NCBI RefSeq assembly: GCF_001457775.1 | Contig: NZ_CYSG01000005.1 | Location: 160,942-224,941 of the forward strand | DNA: 64,000 nt | Direction: 5' to 3' | DNA from: Phaeobacter sp. CECT 5382 | Lineage (GTDB): Bacteria; Pseudomonadota; Alphaproteobacteria; Rhodobacterales; Rhodobacteraceae | In this document: one piece after another, positions 27,531 to 37,568 of the stretch | Position numbering within the stretch: position 1 is the first letter of the stretch | Layout: every line of letters begins with the position of its first letter | The notes under the pieces: model-generated | Database searches by the model: none | What the model was told of the DNA's origin: nothing | The model's input: the letters and a program-made list of their open reading frames with translations, nothing else | Made by a program: the position numbers and the translations under genes

Positions 27531-28451
27531 ATGTCTTCAGAAGTTCGCCTCGCCTTTGAGCACCCCTCCGAGCGGTCAGTTGCCACAGCTCCCCGTGGTC
27601 CTCTGGACAGAATATCTCTGCGTGACCATATGGTCGAGGTCGAGATCGGTGCCTTTCAGGCCGAACGCGGGACCACCCAGCGGATCTGTTTTAATGTTGT
27701 AGTCGAAATCACGCCTTTGCCTGCGGATCTGGATGATGATGTTGATCGGATCCTGTCGTATGACAAGGTGAGTGAGGCAATCGCCTATGAGCTGGCAGCG
27801 GAGCGTTTGAACCTGCTGGAAACCCTGGCAGAGCGTGTCGCTGAACGGATCTTGTTAGAACCCCAGGCAGTGCGGGTTTTTGTACGCATCGAAAAACTGG
27901 ATCGCGGTCCGGGCGCACTGGGGGTGGAAATCGTACGCTCCAAGGATCAGGTGACGCATGCGGTCGAAGAAGATGAGCCGCCGCACCCGCGATTGATGTA
28001 TCTGTCCAATGAGGCCATCGACAGCGGCAATTTCACCGGCTGGGTTGATCAGATGGAATGCCGACAGCGGCCACTGATTCTCTGTGTGGGGGCGCACCCG
28101 CTTGAGACGCCGAAAACCGGGCATAAGATGACCCAGCGGCGGATTGATTTGCTTTCAATTGAACAAAATGCCTGGCGTCTGGCGGCAAAAGACGATCGCT
28201 GCGTGGTGGTTGCCACCCGGACCGAGCTGGATTGGGCCATGAAAAATGGGCAAATCTGCGTCTGGGCCCCGTCAAAGATCGTTTTGGATGCTGTGGATGG
28301 CCCTTCCGAGGCCCCATCTGAATCGGTTGCATTGGCTGCCTGGTTTGCGGCAACCTTTGAGGCGGGCGAAATGATTGTCATTGGCGCCGATGTGCCTGCC
28401 TGCCCGCAGGTTCCGCTGCGCGCCGTGGATGTGGAGCAAACACAGCTGTGA
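27531..28451 (+). CDS. folB: Dihydroneopterin aldolase with long C-terminal extension
   Basis: FolB makes 6-hydroxymethyl-dihydropterin for folate synthesis. Residues about 27-140 form the aldolase: ISLRDHMVEVEIGAFQAERG with the catalytic glutamate region, LLETLAERVAERIL, and VFVRIEKLDRGPGALGVEIVR with the conserved lysine. A normal FolB is about 120 residues; this one has 306, with roughly 160 extra C-terminal residues (LMYLSNEAIDSGNFTGWVDQ and onward) of unknown function. The stop overlaps the folP ATG by one base, so folB and folP are translationally coupled. The ATG at 27531 is chosen as the first before the conserved domain. Confidence 0.9.
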   Translation: MSSEVRLAFEHPSERSVATAPRGPLDRISLRDHMVEVEIGAFQAERGTTQRICFNVVVEITPLPADLDDDVDRILSYDKVSEAIAYELAAERLNLLETLAERVAERILLEPQAVRVFVRIEKLDRGPGALGVEIVRSKDQVTHAVEEDEPPHPRLMYLSNEAIDSGNFTGWVDQMECRQRPLILCVGAHPLETPKTGHKMTQRRIDLLSIEQNAWRLAAKDDRCVVVATRTELDWAMKNGQICVWAPSKIVLDAVDGPSEAPSESVALAAWFAATFEAGEMIVIGADVPACPQVPLRAVDVEQTQL

Positions 28452-29443
28452 TGTATTACCGGCCACTGGTACGGCATGGAGAAACGCGTCCCGAAGGGGC
28501 TCTTCCTTTGGCAGGTGGCGCGCTTTGGTTTTCCGAGGCTGAATTGCTCAGCCGTGAGGCTCCGCCGCGTATCGTGCCGGTTGGCTTGGTACCAGAAGAG
28601 ATCCGGCATCGTCTGACCTTTCGCCGAGCCGCCATCGCAGGTCTCGACATGACGAAGCCGCAGATCATGGGCATTCTCAACGTGACACCGGACAGCTTTT
28701 CGGACGGGGGGCGCCACGCCGGTGTGGAGGCCGGTCTCGCGGCAGCCCAGCGGATGGTCGAGGAAGGCGCCGATATAATCGATATTGGTGGTGAATCCAC
28801 GCGGCCAGGCGCGGATTTTGTCCCAGAGGACGAAGAGGTTGCCCGTACCGCTCCGGTAATTGCGGCCATCCGGGCGGCCTCTTCGGTGCCGGTCTCTATT
28901 GATACGCGCAAGGCTACCGTCGCGCTTGAGGCACTGGATGCAGGTGCGCAGCTGGTCAACGACGTGTCGGGTTTCACCTTTGATGCGGCGTTGGCGCCAC
29001 TGGCGGCGCAGGCTGGCGCACCTGTCTGCGTGATGCATTCGCAGGGCGATCCAGAAACCATGCAGGATGACCCGAAATACGCCAATGTCCTGCTGGACGT
29101 GTATGATTTTCTGTCGGATCAGGTCGACCGACTGGAGGCGACAGGCATTCTGCGGGATCAGATCGTGGTGGATCCGGGTATCGGCTTTGGCAAGACGCAG
29201 GCGCATAATATTGCCTTGCTCAAGGGGCTGAGTCTGTTTCACGGGCTGGGCTGTCCGATCCTGCTTGGGGTGTCGCGCAAGAAATTCATCGGCACCATCG
29301 GTCAGGAGCCGCAGGCAGACAAGCGCGCGCCAGGCTCTATTGCTGTGGCGCTGGCGGGTGTTGCCAAGGGCGTCCAGATGCTCAGAGTGCATGATGTCGC
29401 CGAAACGGCGCAGGCCCTACGCCTGTGGCAGGCCATTCGCTGA
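28451..29443 (+). CDS. folP: Dihydropteroate synthase
   Basis: FolP condenses 6-hydroxymethyl-dihydropterin diphosphate with p-aminobenzoate and is the sulfonamide target. MGILNVTPDSFSDGGRH and IIDIGGESTRPGA are the two family signatures, with DVSGFTFD, VDPGIGFGKT and LGVSRKKFIG completing the barrel. The protein is about 330 residues, some 50 longer than E. coli FolP because of an N-terminal segment that sits before TKPQIMGILNV. Start ATG 28451 overlaps the folB stop (TGATG). A terminator follows directly, and no glmM gene follows. Confidence 0.97.
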   Translation: MYYRPLVRHGETRPEGALPLAGGALWFSEAELLSREAPPRIVPVGLVPEEIRHRLTFRRAAIAGLDMTKPQIMGILNVTPDSFSDGGRHAGVEAGLAAAQRMVEEGADIIDIGGESTRPGADFVPEDEEVARTAPVIAAIRAASSVPVSIDTRKATVALEALDAGAQLVNDVSGFTFDAALAPLAAQAGAPVCVMHSQGDPETMQDDPKYANVLLDVYDFLSDQVDRLEATGILRDQIVVDPGIGFGKTQAHNIALLKGLSLFHGLGCPILLGVSRKKFIGTIGQEPQADKRAPGSIAVALAGVAKGVQMLRVHDVAETAQALRLWQAIR

Positions 29444-29451
29444 ACCTGGCA

Positions 29452-29471
29452 GATCGCTTCGCGGTCTTTTT
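29452..29471 (+). terminator. Terminator after folP
   Basis: A 6-bp stem (GATCGC / GCGGTC with one G-T pair, loop TTC) is followed by TTTTT. Confidence 0.7.
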
Positions 29472-30396
29472 ACCGTATTGAAAACAATCGCTTGAGAGCG
29501 CCCCACTGGCTGATGCAGACACCTGTCAGGATCAACCCCAGCGCCAGCAGCAGTGTTGCAGGCAGCGGCTCCCCCAGAAAGAGCGCCCCCAGCAGAACCG
29601 ACCAGACTGGCACCTGATAGCTGGTCAGGCTCATGAAGGTGGGGCCGACGCTTCGGATCACCAGAACGCGCAGGTAATTGGCAGCGGCGGTCGGCAGCAG
29701 GCCCAGAATGGCGATCCAGAACAGGGTTTCGCGGTCCGGCAAAGGCGGTGGGCCTTCGCTCACCCAGGCGATGGGCACAATCAGCACCGAGGCAATGCAC
29801 AGCAGCGATGCCGCCAGTCCAACCGGATCGATCGCAGGCAAGCGGCGCGTCAGGATCGAGGACATGGCGTAGCAGGCGGCAGCTCCCAGACAGGCGGCGC
29901 GGCCAAGAGGTTCCAGTGGCGAGCCTGTGCTGTCAAAGGCCTGCGCCCCGATCAGGGTGGCAACACCCAGAAAACCGATGGAAAATCCCAGAAATCGGCG
30001 CTTGGTCATGGATTCTCCGGGGATGAGGAAATGCGCCAGCGGCAGCACCAGCAACCCGGTTCCCGCCATGCTGACACCGGTGAAACCTGAGGTCACAAAC
30101 TGCTGCCCCCAGCTGATCAGCAAAAATGGCAGTACGGCATTGCTGCAGCCAAGGACCACCAGCATTCCCCAGTTGGGCTGTCCCAGAAACAGCCGAAATC
30201 CGCGCGCCGCCCAAAGACTGCCCAGCAACAGGGCGGCAAAAAGAATGCGTCCGGCTGTCAGCCAGACCGGGGTGATGCCCTGCAGGGCCAGCTCAATGAC
30301 CATAAAGGTAGAGCCCCAGACCAGCCCCAATGTCGCAATCATCAGCCAGTGACGGGCTGTCGGTTCTGTCATGATCATGGCTGTAGATTTTGGCAT
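29470..30396 (-). CDS. EamA (DMT) family exporter, copy 1
   Basis: This drug/metabolite-transporter protein of about 308 residues has ten predicted membrane segments in two EamA repeats: LGLVWGSTFMVIELAL begins the first and CLGAAACYAMSSILTRRL the second, ending LTSYQVPVWSVLLGALFLGEPLPATLLLALGLIL. The start is uncertain (ATG at 30396 or 30375). It is followed on the same strand, upstream, by a paralogue of very similar layout. Amino-acid or cofactor export is typical of the family; the substrate is unknown. Confidence 0.9.
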   Translation of the reverse strand: MPKSTAMIMTEPTARHWLMIATLGLVWGSTFMVIELALQGITPVWLTAGRILFAALLLGSLWAARGFRLFLGQPNWGMLVVLGCSNAVLPFLLISWGQQFVTSGFTGVSMAGTGLLVLPLAHFLIPGESMTKRRFLGFSIGFLGVATLIGAQAFDSTGSPLEPLGRAACLGAAACYAMSSILTRRLPAIDPVGLAASLLCIASVLIVPIAWVSEGPPPLPDRETLFWIAILGLLPTAAANYLRVLVIRSVGPTFMSLTSYQVPVWSVLLGALFLGEPLPATLLLALGLILTGVCISQWGALKRLFSIR

Positions 30397-30504
30397 CTTG
30401 TTGCTCTCGCAGGCTTCAGCAAACAGCAAACACCGGGGACTGTTCTGGTGCAATCAGCAACGCTGCGGCGTCGGTCGAAGGATTCCGTTGTCAGGGCCGT
30501 CTTT

Positions 30505-31428
30505 TCAAGGACGCTGGCGATGGGCCGGGGCGCGGCTAAGCAACAGCCCGCCCAGGATCAGCGCAAGGGCTGCAAACAGTTGCGGAGGCAGTGTTTCATT
30601 CAACAAAAGTGCGCCGAAAAACACTGACCAAACGGGGACTTGATAGTTCACCGTGGACAAAAAACCGGGGCCAGCACTGCGCGCGACCTGCACCAGCAAT
30701 ACCTGTGCCAGCGCCGTGGGCACAAAGCCCAAGTACAGCACGGCCAGCAGCGACTGGCCCTCCGGCAGGCTGGGGATGCCTTCTTGCCACAGGGCTGTCG
30801 GCACAATCATCATAGCACCACAGCTAAGGGCGGCTGCAGACAGCGACAGCAGATTTACAGCAGGGCAAAGGCGGGTGATGATCGAGCCGATGGCGTAACA
30901 CAAAGCGGCACCGAGACAGGCGAGGCGCGCAAGTGATTCATAGTCGGTGCCGGCAGAGGCGAAGGCTTTGAACCCGATCAGTGTCAAAACACCTGCAAAC
31001 CCGATGAGAAAGCTCAGGCTGCGGCGCAGGGTCATGCGTTCTCCGGGCACCAGAAAATGCGCCAGTGGCAACACAAACAGCGGCACGACTGCCATGCAGA
31101 CCCCGGCAAAACCACTGGCCACATAGGTCTGCCCCCAGCTGAGCAGGGAAAACGGCAGCGCATTGGTGAAAAAACCCATACCAAGCGCACAAAGCCAGAC
31201 CAGGCGGCCGACGCGATCATTCAAGGACGGCAACCCGATCCCCATGACAGAGACAATGATCAAAAGCGCCGCCGCGCCCAGTGATATCCGCGCCGCTGCA
31301 ATGGTCATTGGCCCCAGCCCTTCGAGCGCCAGGGTCACAGCCATGAAGGAGGATCCCCAGATCAGGCCAAGAATGATCAGCTTGATCCAATTGGCCGTTC
31401 CGGCCCCTGTCTGTGCTGCGACCTGCAT
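30505..31428 (-). CDS. EamA (DMT) family exporter, copy 2
   Basis: This paralogue of the neighbouring EamA gene has 307 residues and the same ten-segment pattern (LGLIWGSSFMAVTLALEGLGPM, LLSWGQTYVASGFAGVCMAVVPLFVLPLAHFLVPGE, NYQVPVWSVFFGALLLNETLP). The two copies share the VxSGFxGVxMA and PLAHFLxPGE blocks, so they arose by tandem duplication, and both are on the minus strand after ilvC. Expression from the ilvC promoter is limited by two hairpins between them. Confidence 0.9.
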   Translation of the reverse strand: MQVAAQTGAGTANWIKLIILGLIWGSSFMAVTLALEGLGPMTIAAARISLGAAALLIIVSVMGIGLPSLNDRVGRLVWLCALGMGFFTNALPFSLLSWGQTYVASGFAGVCMAVVPLFVLPLAHFLVPGERMTLRRSLSFLIGFAGVLTLIGFKAFASAGTDYESLARLACLGAALCYAIGSIITRLCPAVNLLSLSAAALSCGAMMIVPTALWQEGIPSLPEGQSLLAVLYLGFVPTALAQVLLVQVARSAGPGFLSTVNYQVPVWSVFFGALLLNETLPPQLFAALALILGGLLLSRAPAHRQRP

Positions 31429-31454
31429 GGGAAAGTTCCTGAAAAATAAGCCTG

Positions 31455-31523
31455 AAAAAAGGAAGGGCGTCCCAAGAATTGGAACGCCCGGCAGAGGAAC
31501 AAGGGGGGCGGGAAATCCCGCCC
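31455..31523 (-). terminator. Double hairpin terminator downstream of ilvC
   Basis: On the minus strand a GGGCGGG-ATTT-CCCGCCC hairpin (31506-31523) is followed by GGGCGT/ACGCCC stem-loop (31465-31489) and then TTCCTTTTTTC. Confidence 0.8.
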
Positions 31524-31537
31524 TGCCAAAAGGCGCC

Positions 31538-32691
<1,154 letters not shown>

Positions 32692-33147
32692 ATGCTTGAT
32701 GATCTTGATCGGCGCATATTGCGCCATATGCAAAGCGAACCTGAACAGTCGATTCCTGATCTGGCAGATCGGTTGGGGATGACGCCGTCGCGCTTGACGC
32801 GTCGGCTGGAGAAGCTGCGAGAGGCTGGCATTCTGCTGGGGCAGCGGGCAGTGATCGATTGGCGCGCGCTTGGCTACGCGGTTGAGGTCTCGCTGCGGGT
32901 GACGCTGGATAAGACTAACCCGCGCGCATTTGATGAATTCATCGCCCAGGCGCGCACCATCCCAGAGGTGCTGGAAATTCAGACCTTCCTGGGTCAAGTC
33001 GATGTGCGGCTGTCGGTGATTGCCCGTGATATGGCGCATTATCAGACCATCTATCGCAGGGCGATCCTAACGCTGCCGCATATCGCGGATATCGAAGCGC
33101 TGATGCATGTGGCCCGGATCAAATCCAACGAGAGCCTGCCACTATGA
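32692..33147 (+). CDS. Lrp/AsnC family regulator, first of a pair
   Basis: This 151-residue Lrp/AsnC protein has an N-terminal helix-turn-helix (LDDLDRRILRHMQSEPEQSIPDLADRLGMTPSRLTRRLEKL) and a C-terminal RAM/AsnC effector domain (VDVRLSVIARDMAHYQTIYRRAILTLPHIADIEA). It is divergent from ilvC and overlaps the next Lrp gene by four bases, so the two are co-translated and may form hetero-oligomers. Confidence 0.93.
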   Translation: MLDDLDRRILRHMQSEPEQSIPDLADRLGMTPSRLTRRLEKLREAGILLGQRAVIDWRALGYAVEVSLRVTLDKTNPRAFDEFIAQARTIPEVLEIQTFLGQVDVRLSVIARDMAHYQTIYRRAILTLPHIADIEALMHVARIKSNESLPL

Positions 33148-33620
33148 GCGACCTTGATGACATTGATTTCGGCCTGCTGCGGGCGCTTTCTCAGGATGCC
33201 AGTCAATCTGCCGGGGCGCTGGGGCGTGAGCTGGGCCTGAGCCAGCCGGCCTGCTGGCGACGGATCAAACGGCTGCAGGATCTGGGAATTATTACCGGTC
33301 GCCGGATCGATCTTAATCCCGAAAAGCTGGGCTTTGGGGTCACGGTTTTTCTGGGTTTGAAATTGGCCACCAAGGGCCGGGTCAGTTTGGAAGATTTCGA
33401 ACGCGCCGTTTCTGCCATCCCCGAGGTGCAGACGGTGGAACATGTGCTGGGGCTCTATGATTACCGGCTGCGTGTTACGGCCCGCGACATCGCCGATTTT
33501 GAACGGGTGCTGCGACGCCGGATCATGCTCTTGCCTGGTGTGGGCTCAGTAGATGCCAATGTGCTTTTGTCGGAAGAGCGCAGGCCGGGCCCGCTTGGGG
33601 TGCCACAAAAGATCAGCTGA
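33144..33620 (+). CDS. Lrp/AsnC family regulator, second of a pair
   Basis: This 158-residue Lrp/AsnC regulator reads DDIDFGLLRALSQDASQSAGALGRELGLSQPACWRRIKRLQDLGII at the HTH and ends with the RAM domain (YDYRLRVTARDIADFERVLRRRIMLLPGVGSVDANVLL). The ATG overlaps the TGA of the first Lrp gene (ATGA). The pair is diverged in sequence, so it is an old duplication or a two-protein regulator. Confidence 0.93.
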   Translation: MSDLDDIDFGLLRALSQDASQSAGALGRELGLSQPACWRRIKRLQDLGIITGRRIDLNPEKLGFGVTVFLGLKLATKGRVSLEDFERAVSAIPEVQTVEHVLGLYDYRLRVTARDIADFERVLRRRIMLLPGVGSVDANVLLSEERRPGPLGVPQKIS

Positions 33621-33787
33621 TCCTTGGCTGTAGCCGATGGGCTACGAAACAGGGCTGATCAGATCATTCGTCGCGAAAATTAGACAGTCTTGTTGGTGGG
33701 CGCGGGCTAACCCCATGCCGCAGACCGATGTAGGGTGGGCAAAGATTTGCAGCACTGGCTGGCAGGCACAGTTTTAGGGAGGCCCAC

Positions 33788-34912
33788 ATGGCACTTTTGG
33801 ACAGCGTAGACCCGCAGGGGATGGATGAGTTTTCAGTGGTTTTCACCGACCGTTCCCTCAACCATATGTCAAAGGCCTTTCAGACAGTGATGCTCGACAT
33901 CAACGCAATGCTGAAAGAGGTCTATAATGCCCGCGCCGTGGCTCTGGTTCCTGGAGGCGGCACCTATGCGATGGAGGCTATCGCCCGCCAGTTTGCCCGT
34001 GGCGAAGATGCTCTGGTGGTGCGCAATGGCTGGTTTTCCTACCGCTGGAGTCAGATCTTTGAATCCGGCGGACTGACAGCTTCGGCAACGGTGCTCAAGG
34101 CGCGCCGGTCTGGCAACGAAAGCCAGACGCCCTTTGCCCCGGCGCCAATAGAAGAGGTGGTCGCGGCCATTCGCGAGCAGAAACCGGGGATCGTTTTTGC
34201 ACCCCATGTGGAAACCGCAGCTGGTGTCATTCTGCCGGATGACTACGTCACGACCATGGCTGCAGCGGCGCATGAGGTTGGCGCGCTGATGGTGCTGGAT
34301 TGTATCGCCTCGGGTTGCGCCTGGGTCGATATGGAAGCAACTGGCGTCGATGTCCTGATCTCAGCCCCGCAAAAAGGGTGGAGTGCTTCGCCCTCTGCTG
34401 GTCTGGTGATGTTTTCCGACCGCGCCGTTGCGCGACTGGAAGAGACCACATCTGACAGTTTTGCACTGAACCTCAAACAATGGCGCGCCATCATGCAGGC
34501 CTATGAGGACGGCGGCCATGCCTATCACGCCACCATGCCCACGGATGCATTGCGCGCCTTTCGCGATACCATGCTGGAAACCCGTGACTATGGCTTTGAA
34601 AAGCTGCGCGAGGCCCAGTGGCAGCTGGGCAATAGCGTACGGGCCATGCTGGCGGAAAAAGGCGTCACATCCGTTGCCGCGGATGGCTTTGGCGCACCGG
34701 GTGTTGTGGTCAGCTATACCTCGGATCCGGAAATCCAGAATGGCAAGAAATTCGCAGCACTGGGCATACAGATTGCCGCTGGTGTGCCGCTGCAATGTGA
34801 CGAGCCTGCGGATTTTCGGACCTTCCGCCTCGGGCTCTTTGGTCTCGACAAACTATACGATGTCGACGCAACCCTGGCCCGGCTGAAAAAGGCGCTGGAC
34901 GCAGTCCTTTAA
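33788..34912 (+). CDS. Class V (alanine-glyoxylate type) aminotransferase
   Basis: This PLP-dependent fold-type I aminotransferase of 374 residues belongs to the serine-glyoxylate/alanine-glyoxylate group. The pyridoxal lysine is in LISAPQKGWSASPSAGLVMF, the preceding aspartate in MVLDCIASGCAW, and VPGGGTYAMEAIARQF is the N-terminal cofactor loop. The ATG has AGGGAGG upstream. The Lrp pair lies 170 bases away and could control it. Substrate specificity (alanine, serine, glyoxylate) is not readable. Confidence 0.9.
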   Translation: MALLDSVDPQGMDEFSVVFTDRSLNHMSKAFQTVMLDINAMLKEVYNARAVALVPGGGTYAMEAIARQFARGEDALVVRNGWFSYRWSQIFESGGLTASATVLKARRSGNESQTPFAPAPIEEVVAAIREQKPGIVFAPHVETAAGVILPDDYVTTMAAAAHEVGALMVLDCIASGCAWVDMEATGVDVLISAPQKGWSASPSAGLVMFSDRAVARLEETTSDSFALNLKQWRAIMQAYEDGGHAYHATMPTDALRAFRDTMLETRDYGFEKLREAQWQLGNSVRAMLAEKGVTSVAADGFGAPGVVVSYTSDPEIQNGKKFAALGIQIAAGVPLQCDEPADFRTFRLGLFGLDKLYDVDATLARLKKALDAVL

Positions 34913-34950
34913 CCGGCTTCACTTTTCCAAAAAATTATCGCCGGTGGCTT

Positions 34951-34972
34951 CGGCTTTCCAACAGGAAAGCCG
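34951..34972. terminator. Hairpin between aminotransferase and UbiH-type genes
   Basis: A perfect 9-bp stem (CGGCTTTCC / GGAAAGCCG, loop AACA) lies between convergent genes. Read on the minus strand it is followed at a distance by ATTTTTT. Confidence 0.55.
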
Positions 34973-34998
34973 GTCCCAGCCAGCGCCACGTCATGCCC

Positions 34999-36225
34999 TT
35001 ACTTAACGCCAAGCCCCATCTGCATTAGGGTCCGGCGCACAGGCGCAAGCGAATAAAGTGCGTTCAGTCCCATGGCCCGCAGATCCCGCAGCGGGCGGGG
35101 CGTCAACATTGACGTGCGGTTCAGCAGATCAATCCCCTTCACCCGCAGCATGATCTCATTGTGGCGCGCCTTGTGATAGGCGCTCAGCATGGTGGCGTCG
35201 CCAAGCCCTTCGGGGCGGGCTTCGGCGAGATCCAGCAGGCAGCGCAGATCCCCCAGCGACATGTTCAGCCCCTGGGCACCGATGGGTGGCACCACATGGG
35301 CGGCTTCGGCCATCAGCGCCACACGTTCGCCATCGAGACGGGCGGCAGACTGGCTGATGATCGGCCAGATGCTGCGACGGGAGGCCAGGGTGAGATCACC
35401 AAACAAGCCACAGCTGCGGCGGGTCATCTCTGCCTCAAAATCGGCAGGCTCCAGTGCCAGCAGGTCTTCGGCGCGCGGGCCACGCTCCATCCAGACAACA
35501 GCCGAGGAAGGCTGGCCGTTGTAATCTGGCAGTGGCACCAGGGTAAAAGGCCCGCCAGAACGGTGAATTTCAGTCGACACATTGTCATGCGGCACCGGGT
35601 GGGTCACCGCAAAGGCCAGCGCCTTTTGCCCATAACGGGTGGTTTTCACTGGAATACCAGCAGCCTCGCGCATAGGCGAGCTTCGCCCGTCGCAGGCGAC
35701 AACCAGTTTGGCGCGTACCTCGCGCCCGTCGCTCAATGTGACACGGGCCTCATTGGTGCGGGTGAACAGCGCGGATGTACCGGCGCCAGCACGGAAATCC
35801 ACATTTGGCAGGGTCTGAATGCGTTTCAGCAGCTCGCGCCGGAGCAACCAGTTGGGCAGGTTCCAGCCAAAGGGCTTTTCAGAGATATCGGAGGCGTTGA
35901 AATCCTTAACCACTCTTGGTGTCGGCTCGGCACCTCCAGCGTCAACAATGCGCATGACCTGCAGCGGGGCTGCGTGTTCTGCCAATGCGTCCCAGATGCC
36001 AAAGCGCTGCAACAGCTCTTGCGCGGGCTGCAAAAAAGCGGTGGTGCGCAGATCGGATCCGGCAGCATCGCGTTCGGTCACCGGCGGGGTCGGGTCAACG
36101 CAGATCACCTTGAAACCAGCGGCGCCAAAGGTCGCTGCCGCCGTCAATCCGGCGACCCCGCCGCCGGATACTAGAATATCGCAGCTCTCTGGGTTGTTGC
36201 GCTCGGCATTGTCACGTTTGGTCAT
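34999..36225 (-). CDS. UbiH/UbiF family FAD-dependent hydroxylase
   Basis: This 408-residue flavin monooxygenase of the ubiquinone hydroxylase family adds ring hydroxyls in ubiquinone synthesis. It has an N-terminal Rossmann motif (LVSGGGVAGLTAAATFGAAGFKVICVDP), the second FAD block VVACDGRSSPMREAAG, and a third one reading ALMAEAAHVVPPIGAQGLNMSLGDL, where the usual GDAAH is EAAH. The ATG has AGGTGGGG upstream. Which ring position it modifies (UbiH, UbiF or UbiL-like) is not decided by sequence alone. Confidence 0.9.
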   Translation of the reverse strand: MTKRDNAERNNPESCDILVSGGGVAGLTAAATFGAAGFKVICVDPTPPVTERDAAGSDLRTTAFLQPAQELLQRFGIWDALAEHAAPLQVMRIVDAGGAEPTPRVVKDFNASDISEKPFGWNLPNWLLRRELLKRIQTLPNVDFRAGAGTSALFTRTNEARVTLSDGREVRAKLVVACDGRSSPMREAAGIPVKTTRYGQKALAFAVTHPVPHDNVSTEIHRSGGPFTLVPLPDYNGQPSSAVVWMERGPRAEDLLALEPADFEAEMTRRSCGLFGDLTLASRRSIWPIISQSAARLDGERVALMAEAAHVVPPIGAQGLNMSLGDLRCLLDLAEARPEGLGDATMLSAYHKARHNEIMLRVKGIDLLNRTSMLTPRPLRDLRAMGLNALYSLAPVRRTLMQMGLGVK

Positions 36226-36349
36226 GGCCCCACCTTTCCTGTCTTCTCTTCAGATAGGCGTGCAGGCGGGGCAATGACAAGTGGCATATGGTCCCTTGTT
36301 CCGGACATGACTGTTCTGAATAGAAAGGACAGCCCTAGGAAAGGGGGGA

Positions 36350-36694
36350 TCAGCCGCGTGAGATGGCGATCAGGATGGTGAACATCACTGGCACCATGGC
36401 AACGGCAGGCAGATAGAGACCGGGAATGCCAAACAGAAGGACCGAGCAGCCCCAGAGGCTCACCAGTGCGACCAGCGCATAGGTGAAGTTTTCTGCCTCA
36501 CCATAGGCGACCTCCTTGGAGATGCGGCCCAGCAGAGGAATGGCAAAGAGAATGCGCTGCCACAGGGGCAGGCGTTCGGGAAGAGTATAGGCAAGAGCCA
36601 TGCGCGCGATCCTTTTGAATATGGTTCGCGCCAGCATATAGGCCTGCAAAGATCCATTTTGGAGACCTGTTTCACCAAGATAGCGCCAATTCAC
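36350..36694 (-). CDS. Hypothetical small membrane protein
   Basis: I do not recognise this 114-residue protein. A basic N-terminal region is followed by two hydrophobic segments near residues 70-110 (ALVALVSLWGCSVLLFGIPGLYL, VAMVPVMFTILIAIS). The ATG at 36694 has a close AGGTGA; an internal ATG (MLARTIFKRIARM) is possible. It shares the strand with the UbiH-type gene and the HAD nucleotidase and may be in their transcript. Confidence 0.7.
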   Translation of the reverse strand: MNWRYLGETGLQNGSLQAYMLARTIFKRIARMALAYTLPERLPLWQRILFAIPLLGRISKEVAYGEAENFTYALVALVSLWGCSVLLFGIPGLYLPAVAMVPVMFTILIAISRG

Positions 36695-36765
36695 CTGCGG
36701 CGGATTGTCTTGCGCCTTCTCAGATGCTTAGCGCGTGATCTCATAGGTTGTGAGAGCCGATCTCG

Positions 36766-37410
36766 TTACAGGATCTTGGCGAGAAACCCGGCCAGATCAT
36801 CGGTGTGATGATGGATGTGGTCGCCGTGATGCGCCTCGGGAGCGACGTGTACCGTGCGCATGCCCATGGCATGGGGGGCTGCCAGATTGCGCGGATCATC
36901 TTCGAACATGGCGGCGGTTTCAGCCGTTATCCCTGCTTTGTCAAAGATCATATCAAAAGCGGCGCGCTCCGGCTTGGGGCGGAAATCTGCGTGTTCTACG
37001 CCATAGATTCCATCAAACAGCCCTGACAGGCCACGGGCGGCAAGAACCCGTTTTGCATAGGGGGCGCTGCCATTGGTGTAAACAAAGCGCTTGCCGGGCA
37101 AACCGCTGATCCGCGAGGCTAGATCGGTGTCTTTTTCCAAATGCGCTAGCGAGATGTCATGCACCGCTTCGAGATAGGGCAGCGGGTCCATGTCGTGATC
37201 GCGCATCAGCCCCGCCAGCGTGGTGCCATGTTCGCGCCAATAGGTTTTGCGTAGCCGGTCGGCCTCGGCCTGATCGACCCCGAGTTCTGCCATCACATAG
37301 TCGGTCATCTTGACCTCGATCTGATCAAACAGCCGGGCCGAGGGATGATACAGGGTGTTGTCGAGGTCAAAGACCCAGTGACGAACGTGAGAGAATGCAT
37401 GCTTGACCAT
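36766..37410 (-). CDS. HAD-superfamily pyrimidine 5'-nucleotidase
   Basis: This 214-residue HAD hydrolase has motif I as WVFDLDNTLYHP, motif II in FVYTNGSAPYA, and motif IV in AAMFEDDPRNLAAPHAMGM. It matches the SDT1/UMP 5'-nucleotidase subgroup, which uses DLDNTLY. The ATG at 37410 is the first before the conserved motif; upstream in-frame sequence has no similarity. It is divergent from a GntR regulator. The C-terminal stretch is histidine-rich (EAHHGDHIHHH), which could bind metal incidentally. Confidence 0.9.
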   Translation of the reverse strand: MVKHAFSHVRHWVFDLDNTLYHPSARLFDQIEVKMTDYVMAELGVDQAEADRLRKTYWREHGTTLAGLMRDHDMDPLPYLEAVHDISLAHLEKDTDLASRISGLPGKRFVYTNGSAPYAKRVLAARGLSGLFDGIYGVEHADFRPKPERAAFDMIFDKAGITAETAAMFEDDPRNLAAPHAMGMRTVHVAPEAHHGDHIHHHTDDLAGFLAKIL

Positions 37411-37568
37411 AGGGTCGCAGTAGGCAGCAGCGCCGGGTTTTGCAACGCAATTTTCTGAACCAGCCGGTGATATTGTCTCCAAACTGCCGGGATACGTCGG
37501 CACGCAAGGCTTGAATGCAGCGCGCTGACCTGTAGGAATACAAAGCGACTGTCAACGTGGGAAAACTG

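Noticed and set aside
28049..29392. 447-codon antisense frame across folB-folP
   Set aside because: The plus strand carries FolB and FolP signatures; the antisense product is low in family-like features.
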